From the NCBI RefSeq assembly GCF_000737785.1, contig NZ_JPRO01000004.1, positions 186,001 through 250,000 of the forward strand: 64,000 bases of DNA. Reading direction: 5' to 3'. Below are positions 1 through 8,700 of the stretch, piece by piece (position 1 is the first letter of the stretch; the number at the start of each line of letters is the position of its first letter). This DNA is from Chryseobacterium luteum. Its GTDB lineage: Bacteria; Bacteroidota; Bacteroidia; Flavobacteriales; Weeksellaceae. The notes beneath the pieces are model-generated. The model saw only the letters and a program-made list of their open reading frames with translations, was not told the origin of the DNA and searched no databases. Both the position numbers and the translations under genes were made by a program.

Positions 1-56
1 CTATCGCATAGATTTACATTGATATGTGCTCTTTGTAGTGTCATAATTTTCTGGCG

Positions 57-64
57 CAAAGATA
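57..64 (-). promoter_or_regulatory. possible -7 box for a gene left of the window
   Basis: On the minus strand this reads TATCTTTG, followed by C, which fits the Bacteroidetes -7 consensus TAnnTTTG. No TTG is seen at the usual distance upstream, so support is partial. It would drive a leftward gene that starts outside the window and is divergent from the tRNA-like RNA at 113. Confidence 0.3.
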
Positions 65-71
65 GGAAAAA

Positions 72-102
72 TTGTTTTTCAGTCATGAAAATAATACTTT
101 TG
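72..102 (+). promoter_or_regulatory. Bacteroidetes-type promoter of tRNA-like RNA 1 and the first SDR gene
   Basis: TTG at 72-74 and TACTTTTG at 95-102 are separated by 20 bases, which matches the Bacteroidetes sigma factor consensus in both boxes and spacing. Transcription would begin about 7-10 bases downstream, essentially at the 5' end of the tRNA-like sequence (113). The RNA and the SDR gene at 196 would then be on one transcript. Confidence 0.7.
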
Positions 103-112
103 TTCACTGATC

Positions 113-184
113 AGGGGGATAGTTTAACTGGAAAAACACTACACTGATAACGTGAAAATGAAGGTTCGAACCCTTCTCCCCCAC
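113..184 (+). ncRNA. tRNA-like RNA 1 (degenerate anticodon arm)
   Basis: The T arm is intact: 160-164 pairs with 172-176 around a TTCGAAC loop. A D arm is formed by GTTT (122-125) and AAAC (134-137). The acceptor pairs 114-119 with 177-182 (GGGGGA/TCCCCC), and the outermost position is an A-A mismatch. The anticodon stem has one mismatch (T-A, A-A, C-G, A-T, C-G), the loop is TGATAAC with G where U33 should be, and the variable loop is only 3 bases. No CCA is encoded. It ends 12 bases before the SDR start codon. It has the shape of a tRNA but would be an abnormal one. It belongs with the four related loci at 11262-13975. Confidence 0.7.
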
Positions 185-195
185 AAAATTGTATT

Positions 196-1575
196 ATGGA
201 CCCATATCCATTCAGTACCGAAGAATGGGAAGCCTGTTTAAAGGTTCTGGAAGCTCTTCAGGCAGATCCTCTGAATAATCCGGACAACCGGCGCTTCAAA
301 ACCCTGATTTCCTCTATCCGGAAAAAGGCCAGGAAGAATATCCAAAAGAATCTGGATGATTATCTCACTTCGTCTAAAAATGGTGAAGATTCAGATCTTA
401 AAATTCTTAAAAAGTCTGTTATTGTACAGCAGGCTTTAGAAAACCGGACTTTATACTTTCATACTGAAGAGGAAACCTCATTTTCATCCATTCAGAAGCC
501 TCAGCTATGTTATTGCTGCCATCAGCCTTACCACAATATGCATTTTTTCTATCATAAACTTTGTCCAACTTGTGCGGATGAGAATTATAAAAACAGAAAT
601 CTTGCATATGATCTCAGCGGACAAACGGTTATCATTACCGGCGGAAGGGTGAAAATAGGCTATGCCGCAGCTTTACAGTTTTTGAGAAACGGTGCGAAAG
701 TCATTGCCACGTCGAGGTTTCCGGCGCTTGGATTTGAGCAGTTCAGGAAAGAAGCAGATTACGAACAGTGGAAGGACCGGCTTTTCCTGTATGGCCTTGA
801 TTTAAGAAACATCAGGTCGGTGCACGAATTTACAGAATACTGTTATCAAAATTTTGAAAGCATTGAAATCCTGGTGAATAATGCGGCTCAAACCATTAAA
901 TATCCTTCTGATTATTATGAACCTCTAAGGCTCAAAGAACAGCTTCTTTTATCATCATATTCTGAAAACAGGAACTTAATAGGAAATGAAACACCGATAA
1001 GTAATGACAAAAATGAGCTTTTAACATTATCTGACGAAAGTCTTGATATGGTTCCAGCGAACAGGTTTGGGCAGCCAAAAGATTTCAGGGATAAAAACAG
1101 CTGGAATTCTGTGATGGATGAAATTGGTACTGAAGAGCTTCTGGAAGTGAATCTTATTAACCATATTTCTCCCTACCTTCTAATTTCCACGTTAAAACCT
1201 TTAATGAAGAAAAGTCAAGTTGAAAGAAAACATATCATCAATGTTACGTCTACCGAGGGACAGTTCAGCTATAAAAGTAAAAATGAATTTCATCCGCACA
1301 CCAATATGACGAAAGCAGCTTTGAATATGCTTACCAAAACCTCAGCACCGGATTTTGTGAAGGACAGCATATTTATGAATGCCGTGGATGTCGGCTGGAT
1401 CTCTACCGGAGCCGCAGAAAACAAGAGAGAAAAGCTGTTTGAAAAGGCCAGAATACCACCGCTGGATCCAGTGGATGGTGCGATGCGGATTTTTCACCCT
1501 ATTGTGCAGATCAATAACGGTAATTTGAATCTTTATGGAAAGCTTTTAAAGAATTACAAGGAGACCGGGTGGTAA
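196..1575 (+). CDS. zinc-ribbon SDR-fold protein, paralogue 1, catalytic Tyr missing
   Basis: This is a 459-residue protein with three parts. Residues 1-95 are a helical domain. A putative zinc ribbon (CYCC then CPTC, about residues 105-132) follows. The C-terminal part is a short-chain dehydrogenase/reductase fold (about 145-430). The nucleotide-binding loop is TGGRVKIG and the strand-4 motif is NNAAQ. Where SDR enzymes carry YxxxK this protein reads TNMTK, so the catalytic tyrosine is replaced by threonine while the lysine remains. It is full length and clearly paralogous to 13980-15344, which has the same substitution. It lies 12 bases after tRNA-like RNA 1, probably on the same transcript, and converges with the MoxR-vWA operon. 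The function is unknown; it could be an NAD(P)-binding RNA- or nucleotide-handling factor rather than a dehydrogenase. Confidence 0.85.
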   Translation: MDPYPFSTEEWEACLKVLEALQADPLNNPDNRRFKTLISSIRKKARKNIQKNLDDYLTSSKNGEDSDLKILKKSVIVQQALENRTLYFHTEEETSFSSIQKPQLCYCCHQPYHNMHFFYHKLCPTCADENYKNRNLAYDLSGQTVIITGGRVKIGYAAALQFLRNGAKVIATSRFPALGFEQFRKEADYEQWKDRLFLYGLDLRNIRSVHEFTEYCYQNFESIEILVNNAAQTIKYPSDYYEPLRLKEQLLLSSYSENRNLIGNETPISNDKNELLTLSDESLDMVPANRFGQPKDFRDKNSWNSVMDEIGTEELLEVNLINHISPYLLISTLKPLMKKSQVERKHIINVTSTEGQFSYKSKNEFHPHTNMTKAALNMLTKTSAPDFVKDSIFMNAVDVGWISTGAAENKREKLFEKARIPPLDPVDGAMRIFHPIVQINNGNLNLYGKLLKNYKETGW

Positions 1576-1641
1576 AAAGAAGGTGGCTGAGGGATTTTCT
1601 ATAATTTTTTAATACTTGAATTTTTAAATCTTTTAATTTTC

Positions 1642-2664
1642 TCAATTCCTCAACATCTTATTCCTTCCCGTCTTAAATCTCGAAATATCTTTCAGGATTA
1701 TGCTGTCATCGGGATTAAAGTATTTCAGTTCATTAATGATCTCGGAGCGTGTGCTTACTTTTTCTGCGATGATTTCATAGGCTATCCGCCGGGTCAAAGG
1801 CTGTAGTTTCGGATCTTTTTTAAACTCATGCTTCATGGCTTCAAGATAGATCACCTTTTTATAGGAAGGCGTTTTCTGGTAAAGCTTTTGGATTTCCACC
1901 TCCAGTTTTTTAACATCAAAGACATTGGCAAAATAATTATTCAGACAGTTGAAGGCATCTTTATCTTCATCCCAACCTCTCAGCAGGATTTTCTGGGCTT
2001 CCTCAGGCTGTTCCATTTTTTTGCTGTACACCAGAGAAGCTTTTACCATCTGGCTGCCGGCTGCATAGTCATCTGCAACCATTTGGTAATAGTGGTAAGC
2101 ATTATTGATATCGTTGAGTTCCTTATACAGATCCCCTACTTTTTCTTTCTGCTGCATTTCTTTGTAAAGATCGATGGCTTTTTTGTACTGTTTTGCTTTT
2201 TCATAACAGGAGGCCGCTTCTGACTTATTGTTTAATTTTTTAAGATAAACCGCTGCAGCTTCATTGTATAACTCCCCGTTTTCCAATGTTTTTGCTCCGC
2301 GGAAATTGTCCTGAAGTAAATTCATATATACTTTTGCTGCTTTTTTATAATTTTTTTCAGCGATATATTTTTCGGCAAGCTCTTCATATTTACTCCGTAT
2401 CCGGTCAAAAAGTGATGATTCGAGATAAAAATTCCCGCCACCGGAACCTCGTTTGCCAGAATTATTCATGTTCTGCTCTTTATCTTTTAAAGCAGTGATC
2501 ACAATCATAATAATAAAAGCTACTACAAGGAAAATGGCCAGCGTCCCTACAACGCTCCAAAAGCTTTCGTGGAAAAGCTGTGCGGCAATCCCTATGATCT
2601 TAAATACGGCCAAGATCATAAATGCGATCAGGAATTTGTCTATAAATTTTTGCTTATTCATCAT
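1642..2664 (-). CDS. membrane-anchored TPR protein of the MoxR-vWA operon
   Basis: This is a 340-residue protein with two hydrophobic helices at the N terminus (about residues 9-30 and 36-58). They are followed by a basic linker and tandem helical repeats (about 90-230) with the A/Y/K spacing of tetratricopeptide repeats. The C-terminal 100 residues are helical and unassigned. It is the last gene of a five-gene minus-strand operon and overlaps the preceding gene by 11 bases, which indicates translational coupling. By position it is an accessory scaffold of the ternary system, probably holding other components at the inner membrane. I cannot assign it to a numbered bpX family with certainty. 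Confidence 0.75.
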   Translation of the reverse strand: MMNKQKFIDKFLIAFMILAVFKIIGIAAQLFHESFWSVVGTLAIFLVVAFIIMIVITALKDKEQNMNNSGKRGSGGGNFYLESSLFDRIRSKYEELAEKYIAEKNYKKAAKVYMNLLQDNFRGAKTLENGELYNEAAAVYLKKLNNKSEAASCYEKAKQYKKAIDLYKEMQQKEKVGDLYKELNDINNAYHYYQMVADDYAAGSQMVKASLVYSKKMEQPEEAQKILLRGWDEDKDAFNCLNNYFANVFDVKKLEVEIQKLYQKTPSYKKVIYLEAMKHEFKKDPKLQPLTRRIAYEIIAEKVSTRSEIINELKYFNPDDSIILKDISRFKTGRNKMLRN

Positions 2665-4360
2665 CGCCGGGGTTTAAAATAGTTTTGTCTTCACTGAACA
2701 GGCGGTAAAGAAGAAGGATGACACAGATCACCAGAATCCACACAAACCAGTTGTACCCGAACATATTTATTAAAGGATAAAACAGATATACGAGCATGGA
2801 AACAAGGAATACCGACAAAATGATCTTCACCCAGAGCGGTACATTATCACCGCCAAGGTTTAATGATTTTCTTTTGAAGATGAAAGAGTAAATCCCCACA
2901 GCTCCAAACATAAAAATAACAAGATACAGAATATCTGAAACTTTTGTTTTTTCATGTGAACTGTTGTCGCTGGATTCGAGCTTTCCTATTTTTGAATCTT
3001 TAACCGGGGACGGAGGCAGCTGCATCATATCAATTGTTCCATATAGTCTCCCAAGGGAATCTGCCATGAGTACCTGCTTTTTCTTTAATACAAATTTTAC
3101 AACTTCTCCGTTGACGGGCTTTCCTTTTGAATATTGTTTCAGGGAATCTGAAATACGGCGTTTCATGGTTTCTTCCTGCTGAACAAGATGTTTTGTTATT
3201 TTTTTCGAATAAATAATTTTCAGGGAATCCCGGCTGTTCTGTTCTCTGGTATTGAGTTTTTCTATATCATTTCCGACCTCGCCAAGGTTTCTGCCACCTG
3301 ATTTTTTATACTGTTCTCTTTCATTTTCATCTTTTGACATAGCGGCTCCGGCAGCAGAATATTCACGGGAAAGCTTTTTCCTTGTTTTTCCGTAAATAGA
3401 ATCAATTTTTATATCAATATCCGTGACTCCGGACTGATAAGCGATCATATCTGCCTGCTTTTTACCGGCACCATTCATAATTTTACCGGATGAAACCAGA
3501 AAATCTTCTTTCTGGGTCCTGTCTTTATCTGAAGGCATAAAAACCCTGAAAAGTATCGCTATTACGATAACAGCCCAGAATATTCTGCGGAAATTCCGGG
3601 TTCCTGCGGTTTCTTTTTTATCCCCTGAACCTCCGAACAGGGCGCTCAGCCAGTTGTCTCCAAAACTAAATTTTCCGAAGCCGTCACCGCGTGAGGTTCC
3701 CATAATATCCAGCGGTACTCCCAGCTCTACAGCCCTGTCAGGATATTTTTCTATATATTTTAAATATTTTTCAATTTCTTTTTTATTTCCGGCCATCACT
3801 TTTTTGAGGTCAAAAGGCAGGTTTTTCATCCACTCTTCTTCATTTTTCGGCTGCCTGAGGGATTCCAGAACTTTTTCATCATCCATCTCAACGGCAAAAC
3901 TTTCGATATGCTGGGGCGTTTTTACTCCATTCGACGGTTTTCTTACTTTTCCCTCTGCTATTTCCGGTTCCTGCATAACCGAAAACCAGTCTATTTCTTC
4001 CGTCAGCTTCACCAATCCAAAATCGGGATGCATGGCTACATACCGAGAACCGGCAGACTGCCAGTCTTCCGGGTTGATTTTGGGATAAAAAATGGTGTTT
4101 TCAGGGATAAAAAGTTGATCATCTACACATTGGAAATAAGCATTTTTTCCAATTTCCTGAGGAGCTTCATCAAAAAACACCAGCAGACATCCGTACAGAA
4201 CGTTGGGCCGGTCTGCCGGAACAGCATACGATTTTACTTTACCGAGATCTATCCCCAAATTCTCCATTTCCTGAAGCCATACCCGTGGTGAAGGGTCTTT
4301 GATCAAAAGCCCTTTTTTAGGATAGGTATTTTTCGGAAAAGGTTTTATTCTAAACTCCAT
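2654..4360 (-). CDS. membrane protein, probable bpX1-type component of a MoxR-vWA ternary system
   Basis: This is a 568-residue protein. The N-terminal 130 residues form a compact domain that begins with an FPKNTYPKKG segment and recalls the bpX-type domains of MoxR-vWA-beta-propeller ternary systems. A transmembrane helix is seen near residues 262-280, then a long charged region (about 285-450). Three hydrophobic helices lie near the C terminus (about 470-555). It overlaps both neighbouring genes by 11 bases (ATG/stop overlaps). The family name is inferred from operon context and domain look; the membrane topology is read directly. It probably links the ATPase/vWA pair to the membrane. Confidence 0.65.
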   Translation of the reverse strand: MEFRIKPFPKNTYPKKGLLIKDPSPRVWLQEMENLGIDLGKVKSYAVPADRPNVLYGCLLVFFDEAPQEIGKNAYFQCVDDQLFIPENTIFYPKINPEDWQSAGSRYVAMHPDFGLVKLTEEIDWFSVMQEPEIAEGKVRKPSNGVKTPQHIESFAVEMDDEKVLESLRQPKNEEEWMKNLPFDLKKVMAGNKKEIEKYLKYIEKYPDRAVELGVPLDIMGTSRGDGFGKFSFGDNWLSALFGGSGDKKETAGTRNFRRIFWAVIVIAILFRVFMPSDKDRTQKEDFLVSSGKIMNGAGKKQADMIAYQSGVTDIDIKIDSIYGKTRKKLSREYSAAGAAMSKDENEREQYKKSGGRNLGEVGNDIEKLNTREQNSRDSLKIIYSKKITKHLVQQEETMKRRISDSLKQYSKGKPVNGEVVKFVLKKKQVLMADSLGRLYGTIDMMQLPPSPVKDSKIGKLESSDNSSHEKTKVSDILYLVIFMFGAVGIYSFIFKRKSLNLGGDNVPLWVKIILSVFLVSMLVYLFYPLINMFGYNWFVWILVICVILLLYRLFSEDKTILNPGDDE

Positions 4361-6731
4361 AATTCAGGATCTGATCAATAAATGCGGTTAAATATTGGGA
4401 ATACATTTCTTCCAGGGTCTTTACTTTCAGCAGGGTCTGTTGTGGAAGATAATATTCCGAACCTCCGTACTCTGTGCCCGTAGCCAGTGCCAGAAAACCA
4501 TTTTCCGTGGAAGGGATATAAAACGCAGGAATCCCGGTGCTGCTGCTTTTAAAGGTAAGCATTCCGCGGGAGTCCGTAATAATCTCGCTGCCATCCTGGA
4601 ATGTAAATTTATTTTTGTTCTGCTCTGCAAGGATCTTAATTGTAAACCTGTTTTTATAAAAATTCAGTGAGTTGTCATACAGGCTGCCTAATTCATTTCC
4701 CGAAACGACAAGATTATTATTCTCATTGATTCCTATCTTGCTGAAGTTGCTGATGATTTTCATCCCGCTGTGATTCAGTTTGTCCACTTCTGCTTCTGCT
4801 TTCGCTATATTCTTATCGATTTCAAGGTCATTATTCAAAACCGATTCTACAGATAGATTTCCTTCTAAATTGATTTTATAAAGAGAGGAATTCTTAGGCT
4901 GATGCAGATAAAAATTCTTTCCGAAATAGATCAGATCGTAGGAGTAGGGAATATTAAACCCGGTAAGATTCTGCTCAGAATATTCTTTAGTATTCAGGTT
5001 AAGCTTTGAAATCAGTTTTTTATCCGGCTGATAATGGCATAAAATAAAATGCTGCTGCCTGTTCCGGGCCAGAGCAAATTCTCCTTTGGGTTTCACGGAA
5101 ATATCTTCTGCTAAAACTTCACAGCCGTGATAAATTTTATAGTAATCATAAGAGTTCCGGTCGTAATAATTATCGGAAAGGTAAGTCTTTAACAGCTGTT
5201 TTTTTGAGCTCAAAATATAAAATTCGCCTTCATACAGAAATTGGGCAATTTTATTGGAAGGAGTCGGAAAAAGGATCGGATAATTCTGGGGAAGATCCGT
5301 TTTCTTACCGTTAACGGTATTTGCTTTCAGTTTACGCTGTGGCGGATTGGCCCATAATTCCTGAAGCGGAAGTTTTATTTTCTGGATATGTTTCCGGGCT
5401 CCTTTATGGTGCTTATAAAAATTCAGCTCGCCGTCTGATGCTGTGGTGATAAGGAATTTCAAGCGGTCCCTGTTTTCGTGGATCACTTTCCGGATCTTTT
5501 CATCAGCCAGGTTTTCCTGATGGGTGATGAAGAAGACTTCAAGATCTTTTTCCGTATGCTCTTCATTAAAAAATTTACCCAGTGCTTCTGAAACTTCCAG
5601 AACCGGGCTTACCTGGTTCAGGTTTTCAATCACATTTTCCGGCTTGTCCAGACAAATTGGTATTCCAGCCTGGCCCAATGCAAAAACTTTACATTCGGAA
5701 TGTGCTTTTGGATGCCTGATTACCGCAATAGCCGATGCAAATGCCAATACTTTAGGAGTTCCCCAATTTCTCAGGGAGGTATCAATTAAAATGATGCGTT
5801 CAAAAATATTTTCTTCCGGCGGGATCTCTCTCTGAATATACAAAACTTCGTTATTGGCCACACGGTTCATGAAAACGTCATCTTCGTTGGCAAATTCAGA
5901 AAGGAGCATTCTGTGGAGATCGCCTTTATTGGCCATATCGGAAATTCCTCCGATGGGCTGCTGACCGGGAGACAGATGCCGCATCGGAATTCTCAGTCCG
6001 CTCCATATTCTTTTGATCAGGCTTCCTACCTGAAAGGTTTTCGGCTCTTCAATCAGCTGCCGGATGAAATCTTTATCGGTTTCTACGGTAGTTTCTTGCT
6101 CTACTACTTCATCGTCCAGTTCAGGCTCTTCTATGTGATCGCGTATGGCATCAACGATAGACTGGGTAGTGGGGAACTTTTCATTCAGCAGGTTAAGTGT
6201 GCTTAAATCTCTGTTAATCGCTGATGGCCCTGCATATTTTTTTTCGGCACTTGCAGCCAGCATATGAGGTCTCTTGTAGTAGGTGGTCAGGATCATTTCT
6301 GCTCTTCCGGGCGCTATTCTGTTGTGGGCATTCTGAAAAAGTGTCTGAAGGAGTACAATTCTGTTCTGTCCCTGTTTATAGGTTTTATTTAATGATTTCA
6401 ATTTTTCAAGGAACTCAATGCTCTTGTCGGCTGTGAAATCAAAATTTCCAATGCTGTGAAAATTGGCGGCATGTTTCAGAGGACCGGCAAAATCCGTGTA
6501 CCCATCATGCATTGCATATAAAACCATCAGTAATGCTCCAAAAGGAGGCCATCCCTGCGGCTGAAGTTCTTTCAGGATCTCCATGACGTAAGCTCTGTAG
6601 GCTATAGCCCCAACACCCGGTATTGAGATAAGGTTATGATCATGGTAGCCGGAATCCCCGGCGATATCCTCGTCGGTCTCCCACTGCCAAAAGTAGTTTT
6701 CGTATGACTGGAAATATTCAGTTAAATCCAT
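4350..6731 (-). CDS. vWA domain protein with C-terminal beta-propeller-like region
   Basis: This is a 793-residue protein. Residues 1-300 are a helical domain typical of vWA partners of MoxR ATPases. A vWA domain (about 305-480) follows; its metal-binding motif starts at D317 and reads DTSLR, so the usual third polar residue of DxSxS is replaced. From about 500 to 793 there are repeated short beta-rich units with aromatic and glycine turns, consistent with a degenerate beta-propeller (bpX2-like). In the predicted ternary systems the MoxR ATPase remodels or activates the vWA protein and the propeller senses a ligand or partner. The gene overlaps its upstream neighbour by 10 bases and its downstream neighbour by 11. 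Confidence 0.75.
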   Translation of the reverse strand: MDLTEYFQSYENYFWQWETDEDIAGDSGYHDHNLISIPGVGAIAYRAYVMEILKELQPQGWPPFGALLMVLYAMHDGYTDFAGPLKHAANFHSIGNFDFTADKSIEFLEKLKSLNKTYKQGQNRIVLLQTLFQNAHNRIAPGRAEMILTTYYKRPHMLAASAEKKYAGPSAINRDLSTLNLLNEKFPTTQSIVDAIRDHIEEPELDDEVVEQETTVETDKDFIRQLIEEPKTFQVGSLIKRIWSGLRIPMRHLSPGQQPIGGISDMANKGDLHRMLLSEFANEDDVFMNRVANNEVLYIQREIPPEENIFERIILIDTSLRNWGTPKVLAFASAIAVIRHPKAHSECKVFALGQAGIPICLDKPENVIENLNQVSPVLEVSEALGKFFNEEHTEKDLEVFFITHQENLADEKIRKVIHENRDRLKFLITTASDGELNFYKHHKGARKHIQKIKLPLQELWANPPQRKLKANTVNGKKTDLPQNYPILFPTPSNKIAQFLYEGEFYILSSKKQLLKTYLSDNYYDRNSYDYYKIYHGCEVLAEDISVKPKGEFALARNRQQHFILCHYQPDKKLISKLNLNTKEYSEQNLTGFNIPYSYDLIYFGKNFYLHQPKNSSLYKINLEGNLSVESVLNNDLEIDKNIAKAEAEVDKLNHSGMKIISNFSKIGINENNNLVVSGNELGSLYDNSLNFYKNRFTIKILAEQNKNKFTFQDGSEIITDSRGMLTFKSSSTGIPAFYIPSTENGFLALATGTEYGGSEYYLPQQTLLKVKTLEEMYSQYLTAFIDQILNYGV

Positions 6732-7465
6732 TCTTTTGTTTTTTCAGTAAGGCGGAATGAGCTTACAGACAGCTGCCGGAAATCTTCTCTTTTAATGGGA
6801 AGATAAGTTCCGTCTTCTTTCCACAGCAGCCATTTGTCCGACTCTTTATTATATTGCTGCTGCAAAAGAGAGCTTAAATTTTTAAATTCAAAATCAAAAC
6901 CTGCTGGCAGAAGGTGTCCGTTTTTCGTCCAGTATGTTTTTCCGGGCAGGCTCAACAAGGGTGTTCCTAAAAACAGAGCCTGATCACCAATGACCGTCCA
7001 TTCTATCTTTTCCAGCTTAAAATTCGGCTGTGCCGGAATATAGTCTTTAATTTCTGCCATTGTACTTACCAATGCCACGGCAGGATGTTCTTCATTGCCA
7101 GGTTTTAACCTGACCTCCACTTTTTCACTGATTCCGAAATAATTATTGTTAGAAGCAGGAAAAGTAAGACGAAGTGCTTTATATATCGGCGACCAAAGCA
7201 AAGCTGTTCTCATTTTTTTGCTTGGTACCAGGGCTTCTTTTTTAAACAAAAGTCCTTTACGCAATTCGTACATCACAAAATCCGGCAGCTGCCGTATATC
7301 TGCGGATACAGCCTGTTCTTCGGTGAAGCCTTTCAGCCATATTGTATCATCATCTGCTGCAATCTGCACATTTTTCCAGTCCCGGATGGCACCCACAAAG
7401 TCTTCACCGGCGCGGGGAAGTTCTGCCCAGAATTCTTTTATACACTTTGAAGGATCTTCTGCCAT
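6722..7465 (-). CDS. probable bpX0-type component between MoxR and vWA genes
   Basis: This is a 247-residue soluble protein of mixed alpha/beta character, rich in W and L, without signal peptide or membrane helix. It lies between the MoxR gene (28-base overlap) and the vWA gene (10-base overlap), the position typical of the small bpX0-like protein in MoxR-vWA-beta-propeller systems. No catalytic motif is visible. The assignment rests mainly on gene order. It is likely a stoichiometric partner of the vWA or MoxR protein. Confidence 0.6.
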   Translation of the reverse strand: MAEDPSKCIKEFWAELPRAGEDFVGAIRDWKNVQIAADDDTIWLKGFTEEQAVSADIRQLPDFVMYELRKGLLFKKEALVPSKKMRTALLWSPIYKALRLTFPASNNNYFGISEKVEVRLKPGNEEHPAVALVSTMAEIKDYIPAQPNFKLEKIEWTVIGDQALFLGTPLLSLPGKTYWTKNGHLLPAGFDFEFKNLSSLLQQQYNKESDKWLLWKEDGTYLPIKREDFRQLSVSSFRLTEKTKEWI

Positions 7466-8571
7466 AAGCTTTCAATTTCTTGCTGGATATACTGTTTCTG
7501 TTCCGGATTCCTGACCCAGTCGCAACGGGTCTGCAGATATCTCAATTTATCTTTGATTACATTCTGTTCTTCAAAGCTAAGCATTCCGCTGTTCCATTTT
7601 TCCACAAGGATTTTCACATCTTTCATGACTTCTTCCGGATTTGGAGTTTTGTTCTGCATGGCCTGCGGATGGGATTTGGGGTGATCATCTTTTTCAATGG
7701 TTCTGTTGATGATGCCTTCCAGGATTTCAATCTGCTCTTCTGTATCCCAGATATGTTTCAGTACCCAGAGATCGGAAAGCACGGCTTCATTTCTTCCGCA
7801 GATCAGGGCACTTGCTGCAATCAGGTTCTGTAGTTTTACCGCTCTACGGTCGGAAATAGCAATTCCTGTATTTCTTAAACTGATAATGGTGTTTAAATAG
7901 ACTTCGTAGACGGGTCTCAGGTCTACTGCTTTACACAGGTTCTGAAGTTCTCTGATTTCATCGGCCAGAATTCCGGGAATATCTGCTGCTGTTTCATTTT
8001 CGAGCTTTCTTCCGGCCAGAAGCACCTGCTGAAGCAGCTCAGGGTTTACATAACTTACATTAATTCTAACCAGAAAACGGTCGAATAGTGCGTTTAAAGA
8101 TTCATCTTCAGGAAGGACATTACTTGCTCCTACGAACATAAGGGCGGGTAAATGTTTGGTTTCTTTTCCTCTTTTAAAGATCTTTTCGTTGAGAGCGGTC
8201 AGCAGTGAATTCAGGATTGCGGAATTGGCATTGAAGATCTCGTCCAGAAAAACCAATGACGCTTCCGGCATCATGCCTTCCGTATTGGTGAGAAGTTCCC
8301 CTTCCTTTAGTTTCCTGATATCAAACGGACCGAAAATCTCGTTCGGCTCTGTAAATCTGGTTAGTAAATATTCAAAGTTTTTGCCGTCTTTGACTGTTTT
8401 TGACAATGTTCTTACGATGGCTGATTTTGCAGTACCCGGAGGTCCATACAGAAATGCGTTTTCTTTAGCCAGAAGACATATTCCCAGCAAGTCTACAACA
8501 TCATTTTTTCCTACAAAAGTATCTTTTACGTAGTTGAGAACGGTATTAAGTTTTGTAATATTTTGAGTCAT
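7438..8571 (-). CDS. MoxR-family AAA+ ATPase
   Basis: This is a 377-residue protein. The Walker A motif is GPPGTAKS (residues 43-50). The Walker B motif is LVFLDEIFNAN at about residues 105-115. Downstream are the sensor and arginine-finger region (NVLPEDESLNALFDRFLVR) and a helical lid domain, as in RavA/MoxR ATPases. The last 80 residues are an extra helical tail. It is the first gene of the coupled operon running down to 1642, and the energy-providing member of the predicted MoxR-vWA-propeller conflict system. MoxR proteins act as chaperone-like remodellers with vWA partners. The identity is secure; the biological trigger is unknown. Confidence 0.92.
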   Translation of the reverse strand: MTQNITKLNTVLNYVKDTFVGKNDVVDLLGICLLAKENAFLYGPPGTAKSAIVRTLSKTVKDGKNFEYLLTRFTEPNEIFGPFDIRKLKEGELLTNTEGMMPEASLVFLDEIFNANSAILNSLLTALNEKIFKRGKETKHLPALMFVGASNVLPEDESLNALFDRFLVRINVSYVNPELLQQVLLAGRKLENETAADIPGILADEIRELQNLCKAVDLRPVYEVYLNTIISLRNTGIAISDRRAVKLQNLIAASALICGRNEAVLSDLWVLKHIWDTEEQIEILEGIINRTIEKDDHPKSHPQAMQNKTPNPEEVMKDVKILVEKWNSGMLSFEEQNVIKDKLRYLQTRCDWVRNPEQKQYIQQEIESLWQKILQSV

Positions 8572-8700
8572 TAGTATTTATTTAATGAAAAATCTTAATA
8601 ATAAAAAAATATATAATTCACTTATGATAATAAAACAAGGTCGATATAAAAAGTAAACGGGAGTTCCGGAAAAAAGGTATGTATTCAAGCTTCTGCTGCA

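Noticed and set aside
113..184. Ordinary tRNA gene
   Set aside because: Acceptor end mismatch, G at position 33, a 3-base variable loop and a mismatched anticodon stem are not compatible with a normal tRNA; it is grouped with the tRNA-like set.
1828..2223. Plus-strand open frames opposite the TPR, vWA and Rhs genes
   Set aside because: They are antisense shadows of clear coding genes, without own motifs or promoters.
7480..8533. Open frames opposite the MoxR gene
   Set aside because: They are frame shadows of the AAA+ coding sequence and contain no recognisable domain.
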